The position numbers and the translations under genes are program-made. Below the pieces are notes generated by a model. The model was not told the DNA's origin. It made no database searches and was given only the letters and a program-made list of their open reading frames with translations. From contig NZ_JAFFZM010000001.1 of the NCBI RefSeq assembly GCF_017676345.1, positions 620,001-684,000 on the forward strand: a DNA stretch of 64,000 nucleotides, written 5' to 3'. Source of the stretch: Streptomyces smyrnaeus (GTDB lineage Bacteria; Actinomycetota; Actinomycetes; Streptomycetales; Streptomycetaceae). Below, piece after piece: positions 34,877-44,595 of this stretch; within the stretch, counting starts at the first letter, position 1; each line of letters starts with the position of its first letter.

Positions 34877-35976
34877 TCGGCAGGCGCACCCCGGCTTCCC
34901 CCGGGTCCCACGAGCGGCACGACCGCGAAGAGCTCGCCCGGCTGCTGCCGCCCCCGGCCGACCAGGACCTTCCGTACGAGCAGCACCTTCGTCACAAGGA
35001 ACTGCTGATGCACCGGATCGACCGCGACCAGAACGCCGCCGACTCCCGCACCCGGGACGCCCGACCGGCCCGGCGGTGGCTGCGGCCCGCCGTTCTGGCA
35101 CCGGCCACCGCGCTGGCCCTGGCCTGCGCCCTCACCGCGGGAATCGCCCTGAGCGGCGACGACGGCCGGCCCGCCGACACCGCACGGCACGGCGCGGCCA
35201 CCGATATGCAACCCGCCGCGGCTCTCCTGCACCGCATCTCGGACGCCGCACAGCAGCGGCGCGCCCCCACCGTGCGGGACGACCAGTTCCTCTACACCAG
35301 GGAGAAGGCCCGTGACGCGGAGCTGACCGGTGGAAAGGCGAAGATCGGCCCGTTGAGGACCCGGGAGAGCTGGACCGCGCAGCATCCCGGGCCGCTGCAC
35401 AAGCTCGGCCTCGTCCGGGTCGACGGGGAGACCCTGCCCATCAACGCGGAGCTCGGCGACACCGAGGGCACACCGGCCGGCATCAACCGGCCCACCTACC
35501 GCTGGCTCAGCTCCCTGCCCACCGACCCCGACAAGCTGCTGGACAAGCTGTACGCCGAGACGCCCCGGCCCGAGGGCGGCACGCTGGACGAACGAGAGCG
35601 CGATCAGGCCGTCTTCGAGCAGATCGGGCAGCTGCTCGGCGGTGTGATGCCGCCCGACACCGGCGCCGCCCTCTACCGGGCCGCAGCCAAGATCCCCGGG
35701 GTCGAGCGGGCTCCCCGGGCCCACGACGCCGTCGGCCGGCAGGGGCTGGGCATCGCGCGCGACGACAAGCGGCACGGCATCCGCACCGAATGGGTCTTCG
35801 ACAAGAAGGACTTCTCCTTCCTCGGCTCCCGTAGCTATCTGACCGAGGACACCGGCTACGGAAAGGCAGGAACGTTGCTGTCCAGCAAGGCGGAACTGGA
35901 ACACGCCGTGGTCGACAAGGCCGGACGCCGCCCCGGTGGCACGGGCGAGCGTGCGGGTACCGCGCACCGGAGCTGA
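34873..35976 (+). CDS. CU044_5270 family single-pass membrane protein, putative sigma-factor regulator
   Basis: 367 residues. A cytoplasmic N-terminal helix region (EELARLLPPPADQDLPYEQH), one TM helix (APATALALACALTAGIALSG near residue 85) and an extracytoplasmic domain with DDQFLYTREKARDAEL and the conserved-looking YRWLSSLPTDPDKLLDKLY and IPGVERAPRAHDAVGRQGLG blocks. Coupled to the sigma gene by ATGA. Its role as an anti-sigma or co-regulator is inferred from genetic linkage. Confidence 0.88.
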   Translation: MIGRRTPASPGSHERHDREELARLLPPPADQDLPYEQHLRHKELLMHRIDRDQNAADSRTRDARPARRWLRPAVLAPATALALACALTAGIALSGDDGRPADTARHGAATDMQPAAALLHRISDAAQQRRAPTVRDDQFLYTREKARDAELTGGKAKIGPLRTRESWTAQHPGPLHKLGLVRVDGETLPINAELGDTEGTPAGINRPTYRWLSSLPTDPDKLLDKLYAETPRPEGGTLDERERDQAVFEQIGQLLGGVMPPDTGAALYRAAAKIPGVERAPRAHDAVGRQGLGIARDDKRHGIRTEWVFDKKDFSFLGSRSYLTEDTGYGKAGTLLSSKAELEHAVVDKAGRRPGGTGERAGTAHRS

Positions 35977-36059
35977 CCGGATCACGCCCGCCGTCGGGCT
36001 CCGGCCGCACTCCGCGTGAACCCGCTGGTGTGCCGGGGCCCGGCGCCGGGTCAGCCGGG

Positions 36060-36587
36060 TCAGCCGGGTCGACCGGGAGCCGGTGCCGTCGGCACCCCGA
36101 GCTTCACGAGGAACTGCTCCAGATTGCTGCGCAGACGTTCGATCTTCTGCTCGACCGGCAGCGTCTCCGGGGAACGCCGGTCGCCGCCGCTGTGCTTCTT
36201 CCCCCGTATGTAGAGGGAGCAGTCGAGATCCGCGCACAGATAGGTCCCCACCGTGTTGCCCTGCCGTCCCGCCGGACCGACCCGGGGCGCGGCCAGCAGC
36301 GCGACTCCGGTGCCGGGATGGGACGTCAGGCATACGGAACAGACCGTCGTCTTGGTGAAGCTGCGCTGCACCCCCTGGGAGGCGCGGAGCGTGACACCGA
36401 CGAGGCGGCCCCCGTACTCGGTGACGAGGTGGCCCCGGTCGCGGGCGCCCGGATCGCGCCAGCCGAAGAAGTCCAGATCGTCCCATGGGCGCTCGTCCAG
36501 ATCCCGGGGGACGGCCATCCTCCGGGCTTCTCCCTTGGAGCAGTTGACGAAACAGGTGCGGATCATCCGATCGGTGAGCGGTTCCAT
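36060..36587 (-). CDS. FBP-domain (FusB-like, EF-G-binding) protein
   Basis: 175 residues. N-terminal DRMIRTCFVNCSKGEARRMA and DLDFFGWRDPGARDRGHLV match the FusB/FusC N-terminal helical domain, and the C-terminal four-Cys zinc-finger is seen in TTVCSVCLTSHPGTG with YLCADLDCSLYIRGK. In staphylococci such proteins bind elongation factor G and give fusidic acid resistance; in actinomycetes the role is unproven. ATG at 36587; no strong ribosome site, so it may be leaderless. Confidence 0.9.
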   Translation of the reverse strand: MEPLTDRMIRTCFVNCSKGEARRMAVPRDLDERPWDDLDFFGWRDPGARDRGHLVTEYGGRLVGVTLRASQGVQRSFTKTTVCSVCLTSHPGTGVALLAAPRVGPAGRQGNTVGTYLCADLDCSLYIRGKKHSGGDRRSPETLPVEQKIERLRSNLEQFLVKLGVPTAPAPGRPG

Positions 36588-36675
36588 GATCGGCGACGCT
36601 AGGAAGCAACCGTCCGTGCTGTCATCCGGATTTCCGCAGGTCGCCGCCGCGGATCCGGGCCCGGCGAAGGCAAAA

Positions 36676-36689
36676 GTGACGGGCGTCAC
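36676..36689. promoter_or_regulatory. Crp-like palindrome between FBP and DUF4232 genes
   Basis: GTGACGGGCGTCAC fits GTG(N6)GNCAC, reported for Streptomyces Crp, and is perfectly symmetric in its arms. It lies 98 bases before the DUF4232 start and 89 before the FBP start, so either could be regulated. Confidence 0.45.
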
Positions 36690-36786
36690 AGTATGGAGTG
36701 AGGCCCGCGGTGAACTTTTCACTCGACAGGCGCATCCAATCTCCCGTAAAGCGAACAAGCGCCCTATTGGGAGGGGAAGACCCGAT

Positions 36787-37368
36787 ATGACTGAGCAGCA
36801 CCGCAACACCGCCGCCGCACGGGGGCGCATGGTCAAGCGTGCCGGCGCCGCGGGTCTGGCCGTCGCCGCAGCAGCGGGGCTCGGGCTCGCTGCTGCCGGG
36901 GCGGCACAGGCGCTCGGCAGCCAGGCGGCTGCCACCGCGGCGCCCACCTGCAAGACCTCGGACCTCACCGCCTCGTTCGGGGAGAAGCTCGGCGGCGGAA
37001 TGAACCACGAGGGCGTCGTGCTCAAGCTGAAGAACACCAGCGGCCACACCTGCAATCTGCGCGGCTACCCGGGACTGGGCCTGGAGGACTCCGGCCACCG
37101 GACGCTGGGCTCCTCCGTGCACTGGGGCGACACCTACTACGCGCAGGACCCCGGCAAGAAGACGCTGTCGCTCAAGAACGGCCGGAGCGCCGAGGCCGTC
37201 ATCTCCTGGACGCACGCCAACGCCGGCACCTCCGAAGCCCGGCACGCCGGCTACCTCCAGGTCACTCCGCCCGCCAACACCACCCACAAGACGCTCAAGC
37301 TGCCCACCTGGGTGGACCACGGGCGCCTGGAGGTCACCGCCCTCGCGCCGAATGTCCCCCTCGGCTGA
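36787..37368 (+). CDS. Exported DUF4232 protein
   Basis: 193 residues. Basic N terminus, hydrophobic Ala-rich core (AGLAVAAAAGLGLAAAGAAQ) and AxA-type cleavage near residue 43, so secreted. The mature part has the DUF4232 features CKTSDLTASF, LKLKNTSGHTCNLRGYPGLG and LQVTPPANTTH, a small beta-sandwich with one disulfide. Function in the family is unknown. GGGAGGGGAAG precedes the ATG. Confidence 0.9.
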   Translation: MTEQHRNTAAARGRMVKRAGAAGLAVAAAAGLGLAAAGAAQALGSQAAATAAPTCKTSDLTASFGEKLGGGMNHEGVVLKLKNTSGHTCNLRGYPGLGLEDSGHRTLGSSVHWGDTYYAQDPGKKTLSLKNGRSAEAVISWTHANAGTSEARHAGYLQVTPPANTTHKTLKLPTWVDHGRLEVTALAPNVPLG

Positions 37369-37400
37369 CCGCGGTCCGTCAGCAAGACGGCCTCGCGCAC

Positions 37401-37439
37401 CCGGTGCCCCCGTCGGCTGCTCGCCGACGGGGGCACCGG
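37401..37439. terminator. Strong bidirectional terminator
   Basis: Perfect 17-bp stem (37401-37417 with 37423-37439), loop TGCTC, in the convergent gap between the DUF4232 gene and the ECF sigma gene. Confidence 0.75.
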
Positions 37440-37565
37440 CGTCAGAGGCACCGGCGTCGGGGGGCGTCGACGCCTCCCTTCACCCTCCTTCCGAGGGCCG
37501 GGCCGTACGGCACCGGTTCCGGCGTCCGGTGCCGTACTGAGCGCCCAGGTCGGGCTGCGGGTCGG

Positions 37566-38135
37566 CTACTTCGCCGCGACCACCGGCTTCTCCTCGACGG
37601 CCTCGGTCACCCCCAAGACCAGCCGCAGCTTGCGCACCGCGTGGTACAGCCGGGACTTCACGGTGCCCGGCGGAATACCGAGGAGGAGCGAGACCTCACG
37701 TGTCGACCTGCCGGTGTAGTACGTCTCGTACAGCACCTCCCGATGTGCGGGCGAGAGCGCTTGGAACGCCTTTCCCAGCACCAGGGAGGAGAGCACCCGG
37801 TCGACATCGTCGTTGTCGGCCAGCACATCCTCCAGCCAGGCGGTGCCGTCGACTTCCTTGGGGCGTGCCCTGCGCAGCCGGTAGTCGTCGATGACGAGGT
37901 TGCGCGCCACCTTGAACAGCCATGGTCGCAAGTCCTGCTCCCCACTGACCAATTGCTGATTCCGCCAGCAGCGCAGCAACGTTTCCTGCACCACGTCCTC
38001 AGCTCTTTGCAGATCACCACCGAGCAGTTGGAGTACATATCCCTGTAAGGGCCGTGCGTGCTGTTCGTACAGCGAACGGGTCGCCCGTTCCTGGGCGCTG
38101 GCCGCTCCGACTGACCCCAAGACGGTCCAGCTCAC
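37566..38135 (-). CDS. ECF-type RNA polymerase sigma factor
   Basis: 189 residues. Region 2: YEQHARPLQGYVLQLLGGDL, QRAEDVVQETLLRCWRNQQL and LRPWLFKVARNLVIDDYRLR; region 4: LSPAHREVLYETYYTGRSTR and GIPPGTVKSRLYHAVRKLRL. The pattern resembles the SigL/SigK-type actinobacterial ECFs whose anti-sigma has a ZAS domain, but no anti-sigma gene is adjacent. GTG start at 38135. The leader contains a Crp-like site about 260 bases upstream. Confidence 0.93.
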   Translation of the reverse strand: MSWTVLGSVGAASAQERATRSLYEQHARPLQGYVLQLLGGDLQRAEDVVQETLLRCWRNQQLVSGEQDLRPWLFKVARNLVIDDYRLRRARPKEVDGTAWLEDVLADNDDVDRVLSSLVLGKAFQALSPAHREVLYETYYTGRSTREVSLLLGIPPGTVKSRLYHAVRKLRLVLGVTEAVEEKPVVAAK

Positions 38136-38396
38136 GGTTGTATCCCCCTCGATTCGCGCCGCCGACCACGGCGGCCTGGCCTCGGGACTCGCACAGCGGC
38201 CCCCTCACGAGGCAGAGAGTTTTCTGAGGGGAGATCCACGCGACGTTGATGACCGATTACCTCGAGGCGGCACGACATCGGGCCGCACGAAGGGCTTGAA
38301 TCGGTCGTATCCCTGTAAACCAGTTTCTAGTGCGCTTTACGAGGACTTAGATGCGCACTCAGCGGGGGAAGTTCACGCCCGAGCCGGGCAACTTGC

Positions 38397-38412
38397 TGTG
38401 ACCCACGTCACA
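38397..38412. promoter_or_regulatory. Crp-like palindrome upstream of ECF sigma gene
   Basis: TGTGACCCACGTCACA fits both the enterobacterial TGTGA-N6-TCACA and the Streptomyces GTG(N6)GNCAC consensus. It lies in the 38136-38480 gap, which is otherwise free of genes and has a lower-GC section near 38290-38350 likely holding the sigma promoter. Confidence 0.5.
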
Positions 38413-38480
38413 ACGACTGTCGATGTACTCCTTTCCGCACCGTCATCTCTCCGGCGTCAATCCGATGTTGATGCCGCAGG

Positions 38481-39464
38481 TCAGTGGCGTATATCGGCCT
38501 CGGCAACGGCACGAAGTCGCTGCCGGACATGACGCGGCAGCACCGTGTCGTCGGCCGCGGGGCCGGCCTCCGAGGCGAGCGCGGCCCACGTGGCGAGGAG
38601 CCCCCGGCCATGAGTGAGCACCGCCTGCGGATCCGTGAGCATCTGCCAGTTGCCGGCGGCACGCTTGAGATAGCCGTATGCACGGGAGCTGCCCTGCCGA
38701 TGGCAGACCCGCGCGAGTTCGAGGTAGATCCCCGCGGCCTTCGCGTAGTTGCCGCCCAGGCGTGCGACGAACGCCTCCAGGTCGCGCGCCTCCAGGGTGT
38801 AGGGGTGCTCCTCGCCGTAGCTGCGCACGGCGTGTTCGCGCAGCCGGAAAGCCAGCACCATGGCGCGCTGCGGCTCGCCCCCGCCCGCCGCCCGGTTGAT
38901 GTGCGCCACGGCTTCCGCCAGTTCGCCGGGGACCGGGGCGGACTGCGGCTCCTCGGACGCGGACTGCGGTCCCTCGGGCTCGGGGGCGGGTCCTGGGCCG
39001 GGCTCGGGGCCGGGCTCATCGCCGAGCTCGGGGCCTGGGCCGGGCTCGGAGTCGAAATCGGGCTCGGGCTCGGGGCCGGTGCCGCCTCCGGGGTGCGGGT
39101 CGGTACCGGCAGGTCGCCCGTCGTCTGCCGGTGGTACGTCATCGCCCGCGGGGACGAGCAACCGGCTGGAACCGTCCGGAGCGACCTGGATGAAGGTCGC
39201 GCTGCCGTTCTCCCGCAGATCGAGGACCGTCGCCTCGACGGGCTCGTCCCGCTCCTGTGCGGCGCGATGCAGCACGTCGAGCACCGCGACGTGGACCTCC
39301 TCCCCGTCCGCCGTCGGCATGCGCTCGCCGTTGAGGGCCACGGAGCCGTCGCGGGCGATGAGCACCTCGAACCGGGAAGGCGGCGGCGGAGCAGGCTGCG
39401 GCGTCCCGCCGCCTGCCGATACCGCCTGTTCCTCCGTCACTTCTGCGGGTTCCATGTGGAGCAT
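38481..39464 (-). CDS. TPR-like protein with secretion-locus N-terminal domain
   Basis: 327 residues. Residues 30-105 (from FEVLIARDGSVALNGERMPT to VAPDGSSRLL) match the N-terminal domain of the lectin protein at 56687-58174: both share FEVxI..DG, a LDxLH..A..R..PV core and end PDGSSRLL. A Pro/Glu-rich linker follows, then a helical TPR-like domain (LAEAVAHINRAAGGGEPQRA; YTLEARDLEAFVARLGGNYA; AAGIYLELARVCHRQG). No signal or TM. GGGAG lies 8 bases before ATG 39464. It follows the transglycosylase gene in the same direction by 54 bases, so the two form an operon. Probable accessory or assembly factor of the secretion locus. Confidence 0.75.
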   Translation of the reverse strand: MLHMEPAEVTEEQAVSAGGGTPQPAPPPPSRFEVLIARDGSVALNGERMPTADGEEVHVAVLDVLHRAAQERDEPVEATVLDLRENGSATFIQVAPDGSSRLLVPAGDDVPPADDGRPAGTDPHPGGGTGPEPEPDFDSEPGPGPELGDEPGPEPGPGPAPEPEGPQSASEEPQSAPVPGELAEAVAHINRAAGGGEPQRAMVLAFRLREHAVRSYGEEHPYTLEARDLEAFVARLGGNYAKAAGIYLELARVCHRQGSSRAYGYLKRAAGNWQMLTDPQAVLTHGRGLLATWAALASEAGPAADDTVLPRHVRQRLRAVAEADIRH

Positions 39465-39518
39465 GTGGCGCTCTCCCTCTCCACTCTCGTCGGGGTCGGG
39501 CCGTGTCGTGGTCCGGGG

Positions 39519-40298
39519 TCAGGACTCGGACGCGGGCGGGGTCGGGAACTCGGACGGTGACACGGCGCCGCCGATCCCCTCGAACCGCGGGAAGAGCGAC
39601 CGAACGGTGATCACATAGCTCTGCGCCGCGCCGGACTCGGGAAGGCCCTTGGCGTCCTGCACGTCCTTCAGCCCCACGTCGTAGGCGGCGAGGGCGAGGT
39701 CGAGAACGCTCTGCCCCTCCGGGGCCTGACCACTGTCGACGAGCGGCTTGACCTTCTCGGCCAACGAACACATGTAGCGGCCCTGAGCCATGATCGAGTC
39801 CTTGGGATCGGTCGCCGAGGTCTCGTCGTTGTCGTCCTCGTCCTCGCCGAACTCCTCGAACTTGTCCGGCGGCAGCTGCGAGATGCCCTTCTCCCCGTTG
39901 GGGCCGAGCATGTCCTCGTTGAACGAGGACTCGTGCTCGATCTGCGCCGCGATGACGACAGGTCCGATGGCGTCGCAGATGCCTCCGGCGTCCTCGATGG
40001 TGTCCGCCAGATGTGAGGGCACCGTCTTCGGGTTCAGCTCGCCCTTCCCATCGCCCTGGACCGACTCGGACACCGCGTCGGTGTCGATGTCCGAGGGCGA
40101 GACGTCGTCGCCCCCTCCTCCGCCGCCGAAGAACAGGATGAGGGCGATGATGGGCGCGAAGAGGACGCCGAGCCCGCCGAAGACGATCAGCAGGACGATC
40201 AGGCCGGCTGCCGCGGCCGGCAGCGTCATGCACCCGCACCCCGCGCCGGCCACGCCGATCATCGTCGCCTTGCTGGACATCCCCTCGTTCTCGCTCAT
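39519..40298 (-). CDS. Membrane-anchored lytic transglycosylase (SLT-like)
   Basis: 259 residues. One long hydrophobic N-terminal region (AAAAGLIVLLIVFGGLGVLF through PIIALILFFGGG) anchors the protein; the outer domain has the SLT catalytic pattern VIAAQIEHESSFNEDMLGPN with Glu followed by Ser, then GEKGISQLPPDKFEEFG, an unusually acidic loop (EDEDDNDETSATD) and the C-terminal helix with LDLALAAYDVGLKDVQ. Gram-positive type IV secretion systems use such VirB1-like enzymes to open peptidoglycan. ATG at 40298 opposite to the DUF6668 gene; both probably share the 40299-40537 promoter region. Confidence 0.85.
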   Translation of the reverse strand: MSENEGMSSKATMIGVAGAGCGCMTLPAAAAGLIVLLIVFGGLGVLFAPIIALILFFGGGGGGDDVSPSDIDTDAVSESVQGDGKGELNPKTVPSHLADTIEDAGGICDAIGPVVIAAQIEHESSFNEDMLGPNGEKGISQLPPDKFEEFGEDEDDNDETSATDPKDSIMAQGRYMCSLAEKVKPLVDSGQAPEGQSVLDLALAAYDVGLKDVQDAKGLPESGAAQSYVITVRSLFPRFEGIGGAVSPSEFPTPPASES

Positions 40299-40537
40299 GG
40301 GCCCACCACCCGTCTCCCCCTCCCCCTTCACCGAACGTCGCCGCATTGCCCAAGAACGGTGAACCACTTCCGCTGAAGTCCCGTTGTGGCTCTCCGACGG
40401 AGGGCACCGCGCTTGCAGATCGGAACGGGCTCGGGGACGAATCGGTTCAATTCGTCTTCCCGCCCGGCCTCGGTCCGGACGCAGGACAGCGGCAGCACAG
40501 GAATCCAGGAGTCGTAGGAGAGGAGGCTGGACACGCG
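40299..40537. promoter_or_regulatory. Divergent promoter region of secretion module A
   Basis: 239 bases between the leftward transglycosylase and the rightward DUF6668/module A operon. It contains GTGAACCACTTCC (40360-40372), identical over 13 bases to the sequence abutting the lectin gene start (58175-58187), and a GGTTCA half at 40444-40449. No individual -10/-35 is convincing. Confidence 0.45.
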
Positions 40538-41478
<941 letters not shown>

Positions 41479-41482
<4 letters not shown>

Positions 41483-41763
41483 CCGCCATGAGCCAGATGC
41501 CCCAACTGCTGGCCGAAGAACTCGCCCCGTACAAACCGGGGGGCGATGCGACTCAGATCCTCAGCTGGCTGGCCTGGGCGGCGTCGGGGGCAGGCGTGCT
41601 CGGACTCATCATCGTCGGCACCCAGATGTCCCTTCAGCTGCGGCGCGGAGAAATGGGCGAAGGCGCCACGTATTTCCGAGGGTTCTTCGTCGTGCTGGTC
41701 GCCTCGGTCATCGCCACAACGGCCGCACCGCTCGTGCAGTGGTTCGGCCCTCTCACTCCCTGA
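41479..41763 (+). CDS. Small two-TM pilin-like protein (VirB2-like), module A
   Basis: 94 residues: hydrophilic N terminus, two TM helices (ILSWLAWAASGAGVLGLIIV and FFVVLVASVIATTAAPLVQW) joined by a short basic loop QLRRGEMGEG. The layout is that of VirB2/TrbC pilins in T4SS loci. GTG at 41479 is chosen since GGAG lies 8 bases upstream and it overlaps the DUF6668 stop; ATG at 41488 is the alternative. First gene of the core module. Confidence 0.75.
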
Positions 41764-41839
41764 AAAACAGCCGGATTCCTCGGCTCAGCAATTGCGCCAT
41801 GTCCTCGTACCAGTTGACACCACCTCACAGGAGACCCCG

Positions 41840-42112
41840 ATGAAGGCCACCTTGCTCAGCCTCTACCTGGCGGTACCGCAGCCCAAGCGCCAGGCTCCGG
41901 ACGGCCTCGGGCCGAAGATCGACAAGATGCTCGGCCTGGCCGCGTGGGCCGGTACCGCGGCAGGCGTGCTGGGAATCGTGATCACCGGCGCGATGATGGG
42001 CATTTCCCTGAAGCGCGGCGAGAGCTCCGAACACATGAGCCGGCTCGGCATGGTCCTGGGCGGCTGCTGCCTCGTGGCCTCCGCGGGGCCCTTCGCGAAC
42101 TGGATCTTCTGA
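41840..42112 (+). CDS. Second small two-TM pilin-like protein, module A
   Basis: 90 residues with the same two-TM hairpin (LGLAAWAGTAAGVLGIVITG; RLGMVLGGCCLVASAGPFAN) and central basic loop SLKRGESSEH, clearly paralogous to the 41479 product and to the 63802 product of module B. AGGAG lies 6 bases before the ATG. Likely pilus or channel component; two Cys in TM2 are unusual. Confidence 0.78.
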   Translation: MKATLLSLYLAVPQPKRQAPDGLGPKIDKMLGLAAWAGTAAGVLGIVITGAMMGISLKRGESSEHMSRLGMVLGGCCLVASAGPFANWIF

Positions 42113-42155
42113 GGAATCCGGCAACTCCGGGGCACCGAGGCGGGAATGAGTAGCA

Positions 42156-43028
42156 ATGTTCTCACGCAAGCAGGACGACGAGGCGATTGACTCGCCTTTC
42201 TGGAAACAGCGCGGATGGGTGTTCTCAGCCGTTTTCCTGGCGACAGCGCTGGTCATCGCGGTCGTGTCCTATGTCACGAATTCCGGCGGAGCCCGGGCCG
42301 ACGGCGCCGACGCACCCCGGAAGGCCATGAAGGGGCCGCTCACCTCGCACCGTTCGCAGCAGGACGGGCGGGCGGCGGACGAGCGGCCCAAGGGCTGCCA
42401 CACCGAGGACGAGGACACCGCGAGCACGAAGAAGGACACCGGGACCACCGAAGAGGGCACCGCAGAGCGGACCGAGGAGGGGGGCGACCAGCCGCAGCGG
42501 GCGGAGAGCGGGGCGGATCCGACCCGGCCGACCTCCCCGCCCAAGGACGTCGCCTGGAAGAGGCTGGACCGCACCAGCGTGCCCACCTCGCCGTCGGCCG
42601 GACCGACACGGTTCAACGGGCCGGTGTGGTGGTGCTACGCCCACACGCCCATGGGCGCCGTCATGGCGGCGCACGGCATCCTCTCGCACATGAGCAGCGC
42701 CGACTGGCGCACCGTCGCAGAGCAGCAACTGGTCGCCGGAGACGGCAAGAAGCAGTTCATCTCCCAGCGCGCCACGGTCTCCCAGACGGAGGTGGAGAAC
42801 CAGGAGCCGGGCGTGTACTCCGGGTTCTCGGTGCCCTCGTACTCGAAGAAGGCCGCCGAGGTGCGGCTCCTGATCAAGAGCGCGAGCGGAAGTCTGAGCG
42901 CGACGACGGTCTCGATGCGGTGGGACGGCGGCGACTGGAAGGTCAAGCCGCGGCCGAACGGCTCCCTCTTCTCCTCCGCGACCTCCGCGATGAGCAACGG
43001 CGGATACGTCAAGTGGGGGGCTGCCTGA
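42156..43028 (+). CDS. Bitopic VirB8-like protein, module A
   Basis: 290 residues. N-terminal TM (GWVFSAVFLATALVIAVVSY), a charged Thr/Glu-rich linker, then an outer domain with VWWCYAHTPMGAVMAAHGIL, SSADWRTVAEQQLV and MRWDGGDWKVKPRPNGSL, matching the module B protein (RCYAHTPVGALLATS...ADDWLKV...LWRDGDWRLEY). Topology and position fit VirB8/TcpC, NTF2-like assembly factors, but no established family signature was recognised. Its stop overlaps the next ATG (TGATG). Confidence 0.75.
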   Translation: MFSRKQDDEAIDSPFWKQRGWVFSAVFLATALVIAVVSYVTNSGGARADGADAPRKAMKGPLTSHRSQQDGRAADERPKGCHTEDEDTASTKKDTGTTEEGTAERTEEGGDQPQRAESGADPTRPTSPPKDVAWKRLDRTSVPTSPSAGPTRFNGPVWWCYAHTPMGAVMAAHGILSHMSSADWRTVAEQQLVAGDGKKQFISQRATVSQTEVENQEPGVYSGFSVPSYSKKAAEVRLLIKSASGSLSATTVSMRWDGGDWKVKPRPNGSLFSSATSAMSNGGYVKWGAA

Positions 43029-44380
43029 TGGCGGCGTGCGGGAGCACGGGAAATCCGATCCTGGACATCGCGAAGGGGTTCTTCGACTTCCTGGGCGATC
43101 CCATCGGCACCATCATCAAGGGCATCGCGAACGCCATCATGACCGGGGCGCTGTCCGCGTTCACCGCGGTGACCGAGGCGATCCCCACCTTTTCCACCAC
43201 GGCGTCCAGTCCGGTGCACAACCAGGTGAAGTACATCGTCGTCTACCTCGCCATCGGCTCGCTGCTCTTCGCCTGCATCCGGATGGCCTCGGAACGCCGG
43301 GTCGACGCCGGGCAGACCGCGCTGCGGGGCATGGTGCGGTTGATCGTGGTGGCCGGCGGGGGGACGACCATCATGGCCGCCGCCGCGGGAGTCGGTGACA
43401 GCTACGCCGACTACCTGTTCAAAGGCGCCGTGAACGCGCAGATCAACAACATGGGATGCGGTTCCTCGGACGACGTACCGTCGTTCCTCTATCTGATCCT
43501 CGCGTTCCTGCTGCTGATCGCCGCCGTCATCCACGGGATCCTGCTGTATGTCCGGCTCGGCGTGATGATCGTGCTGTTCGGCACGCTCCCGCTGGCCGCC
43601 GCGGCGTCCATGAGCGACTGGGGCGGCGGCTGGTGGCGCAAGCACATCGGCTGGATGGTCGCCTGGGTGCTCTACAAACCCACCGCGGGTCTCGTCATCT
43701 ACGCGGGCACGGCCCTGACCACGGGCGAGTACGAAGGGGCGGAGACCGCGAACATCCACGTCAAGATCGCGGGCATCTGCGTGATGCTCCTTTCGGCCAT
43801 CTCGCTGCCCGCGCTGCTGAAACTGGTGGTGCCCGCCACCGCGGCGCTCGGCGGCAGCGGTGCCTACTCCGGCGCCGTGACCGGCGCCGCCGGCGGGATC
43901 GCCTCCGGCGCCAAGTCGGTCGCGGGCGCGGCGGCGTCGGGCGGGGGCGGCAAATCGGGTTCCGGCGGCAAGTCCGGGGCCTCCGGAGCCACCGGGCCCT
44001 CGGGCGGCAGCGGCCAGTCCGGGCCCGGTGGCCTGGCCGCAGCGGCCACCGGCAGCCGGTCGGGCGGCGGCTCCGGAGGCGGCGGCAGAGGCGGAGGAGG
44101 CCCGTCAGGTGGCGGCTCGGGCGGCGGCTCGGGCGGCGGCAGTGGCCCGTCCGGCGGCGGCTCGGGCGGCGGCGGGGGCGGCCGGGGCGGAGGAGGCCCC
44201 AGCGGCGCCGCACGCGGTGCCGGCGCCGCCGCCGGACCGGTCGGTGTCGCCGCGGCCGCGGCGTCCGCCGCCAAGGACGTCGCCAAGGGCGCCGGGAATC
44301 TCGTCAGCAGCGCGGTGGACGAAGCGGACGGAGACCTCGGCCACCACGGGCCGAGCGGAAACCACGACCGCAACCAGTGA
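43028..44380 (+). CDS. VirB6-like polytopic channel protein with Gly/Ser-rich tail, module A
   Basis: 450 residues. Residues 1-290 contain about six TM helices with signature segments KYIVVYLAIGSLLFACIRMA, LYVRLGVMIVLFGTLPLAAA and KHIGWMVAWVLYKPTAGLVI, the last nearly identical in module B (KSVGWLLAFVLYKPTAAIVY). The tail from about residue 300 is Gly/Ser-rich and disordered. This is the TrbL/VirB6 arrangement in Gram-positive T4SS. Start TGATG overlap with the VirB8-like gene. Confidence 0.8.
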   Translation: MAACGSTGNPILDIAKGFFDFLGDPIGTIIKGIANAIMTGALSAFTAVTEAIPTFSTTASSPVHNQVKYIVVYLAIGSLLFACIRMASERRVDAGQTALRGMVRLIVVAGGGTTIMAAAAGVGDSYADYLFKGAVNAQINNMGCGSSDDVPSFLYLILAFLLLIAAVIHGILLYVRLGVMIVLFGTLPLAAAASMSDWGGGWWRKHIGWMVAWVLYKPTAGLVIYAGTALTTGEYEGAETANIHVKIAGICVMLLSAISLPALLKLVVPATAALGGSGAYSGAVTGAAGGIASGAKSVAGAAASGGGGKSGSGGKSGASGATGPSGGSGQSGPGGLAAAATGSRSGGGSGGGGRGGGGPSGGGSGGGSGGGSGPSGGGSGGGGGGRGGGGPSGAARGAGAAAGPVGVAAAAASAAKDVAKGAGNLVSSAVDEADGDLGHHGPSGNHDRNQ

Positions 44381-44472
44381 GCGGCTGTCCGGGGCCGGGT
44401 GGGCACTCCGCCCGGCCCCGGACACCGCCACACCCCGGCCTCGTCGGCGCCCGCCCGACCGTGCGCCTCGCC

Positions 44473-44494
44473 TGCACCTCGTGTGCACCTCGTG
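44473..44494 (+). repeat. 11-bp direct repeat upstream of SCO6880-family gene
   Basis: TGCACCTCGTG occurs twice back to back, with a degenerate third copy (TGCGCCTCGC) following. It lies in the 44381-44595 gap inside the module A operon. Confidence 0.7.
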
Positions 44495-44595
44495 TGCGCC
44501 TCGCTCGCCCCTCACCGCGCACCCCACCGAAAGCCCCTCCCAGCACCAGGACTTCACCCCCTCCCCCTCCCGGGACACGGAAGGAAGCCATACCC

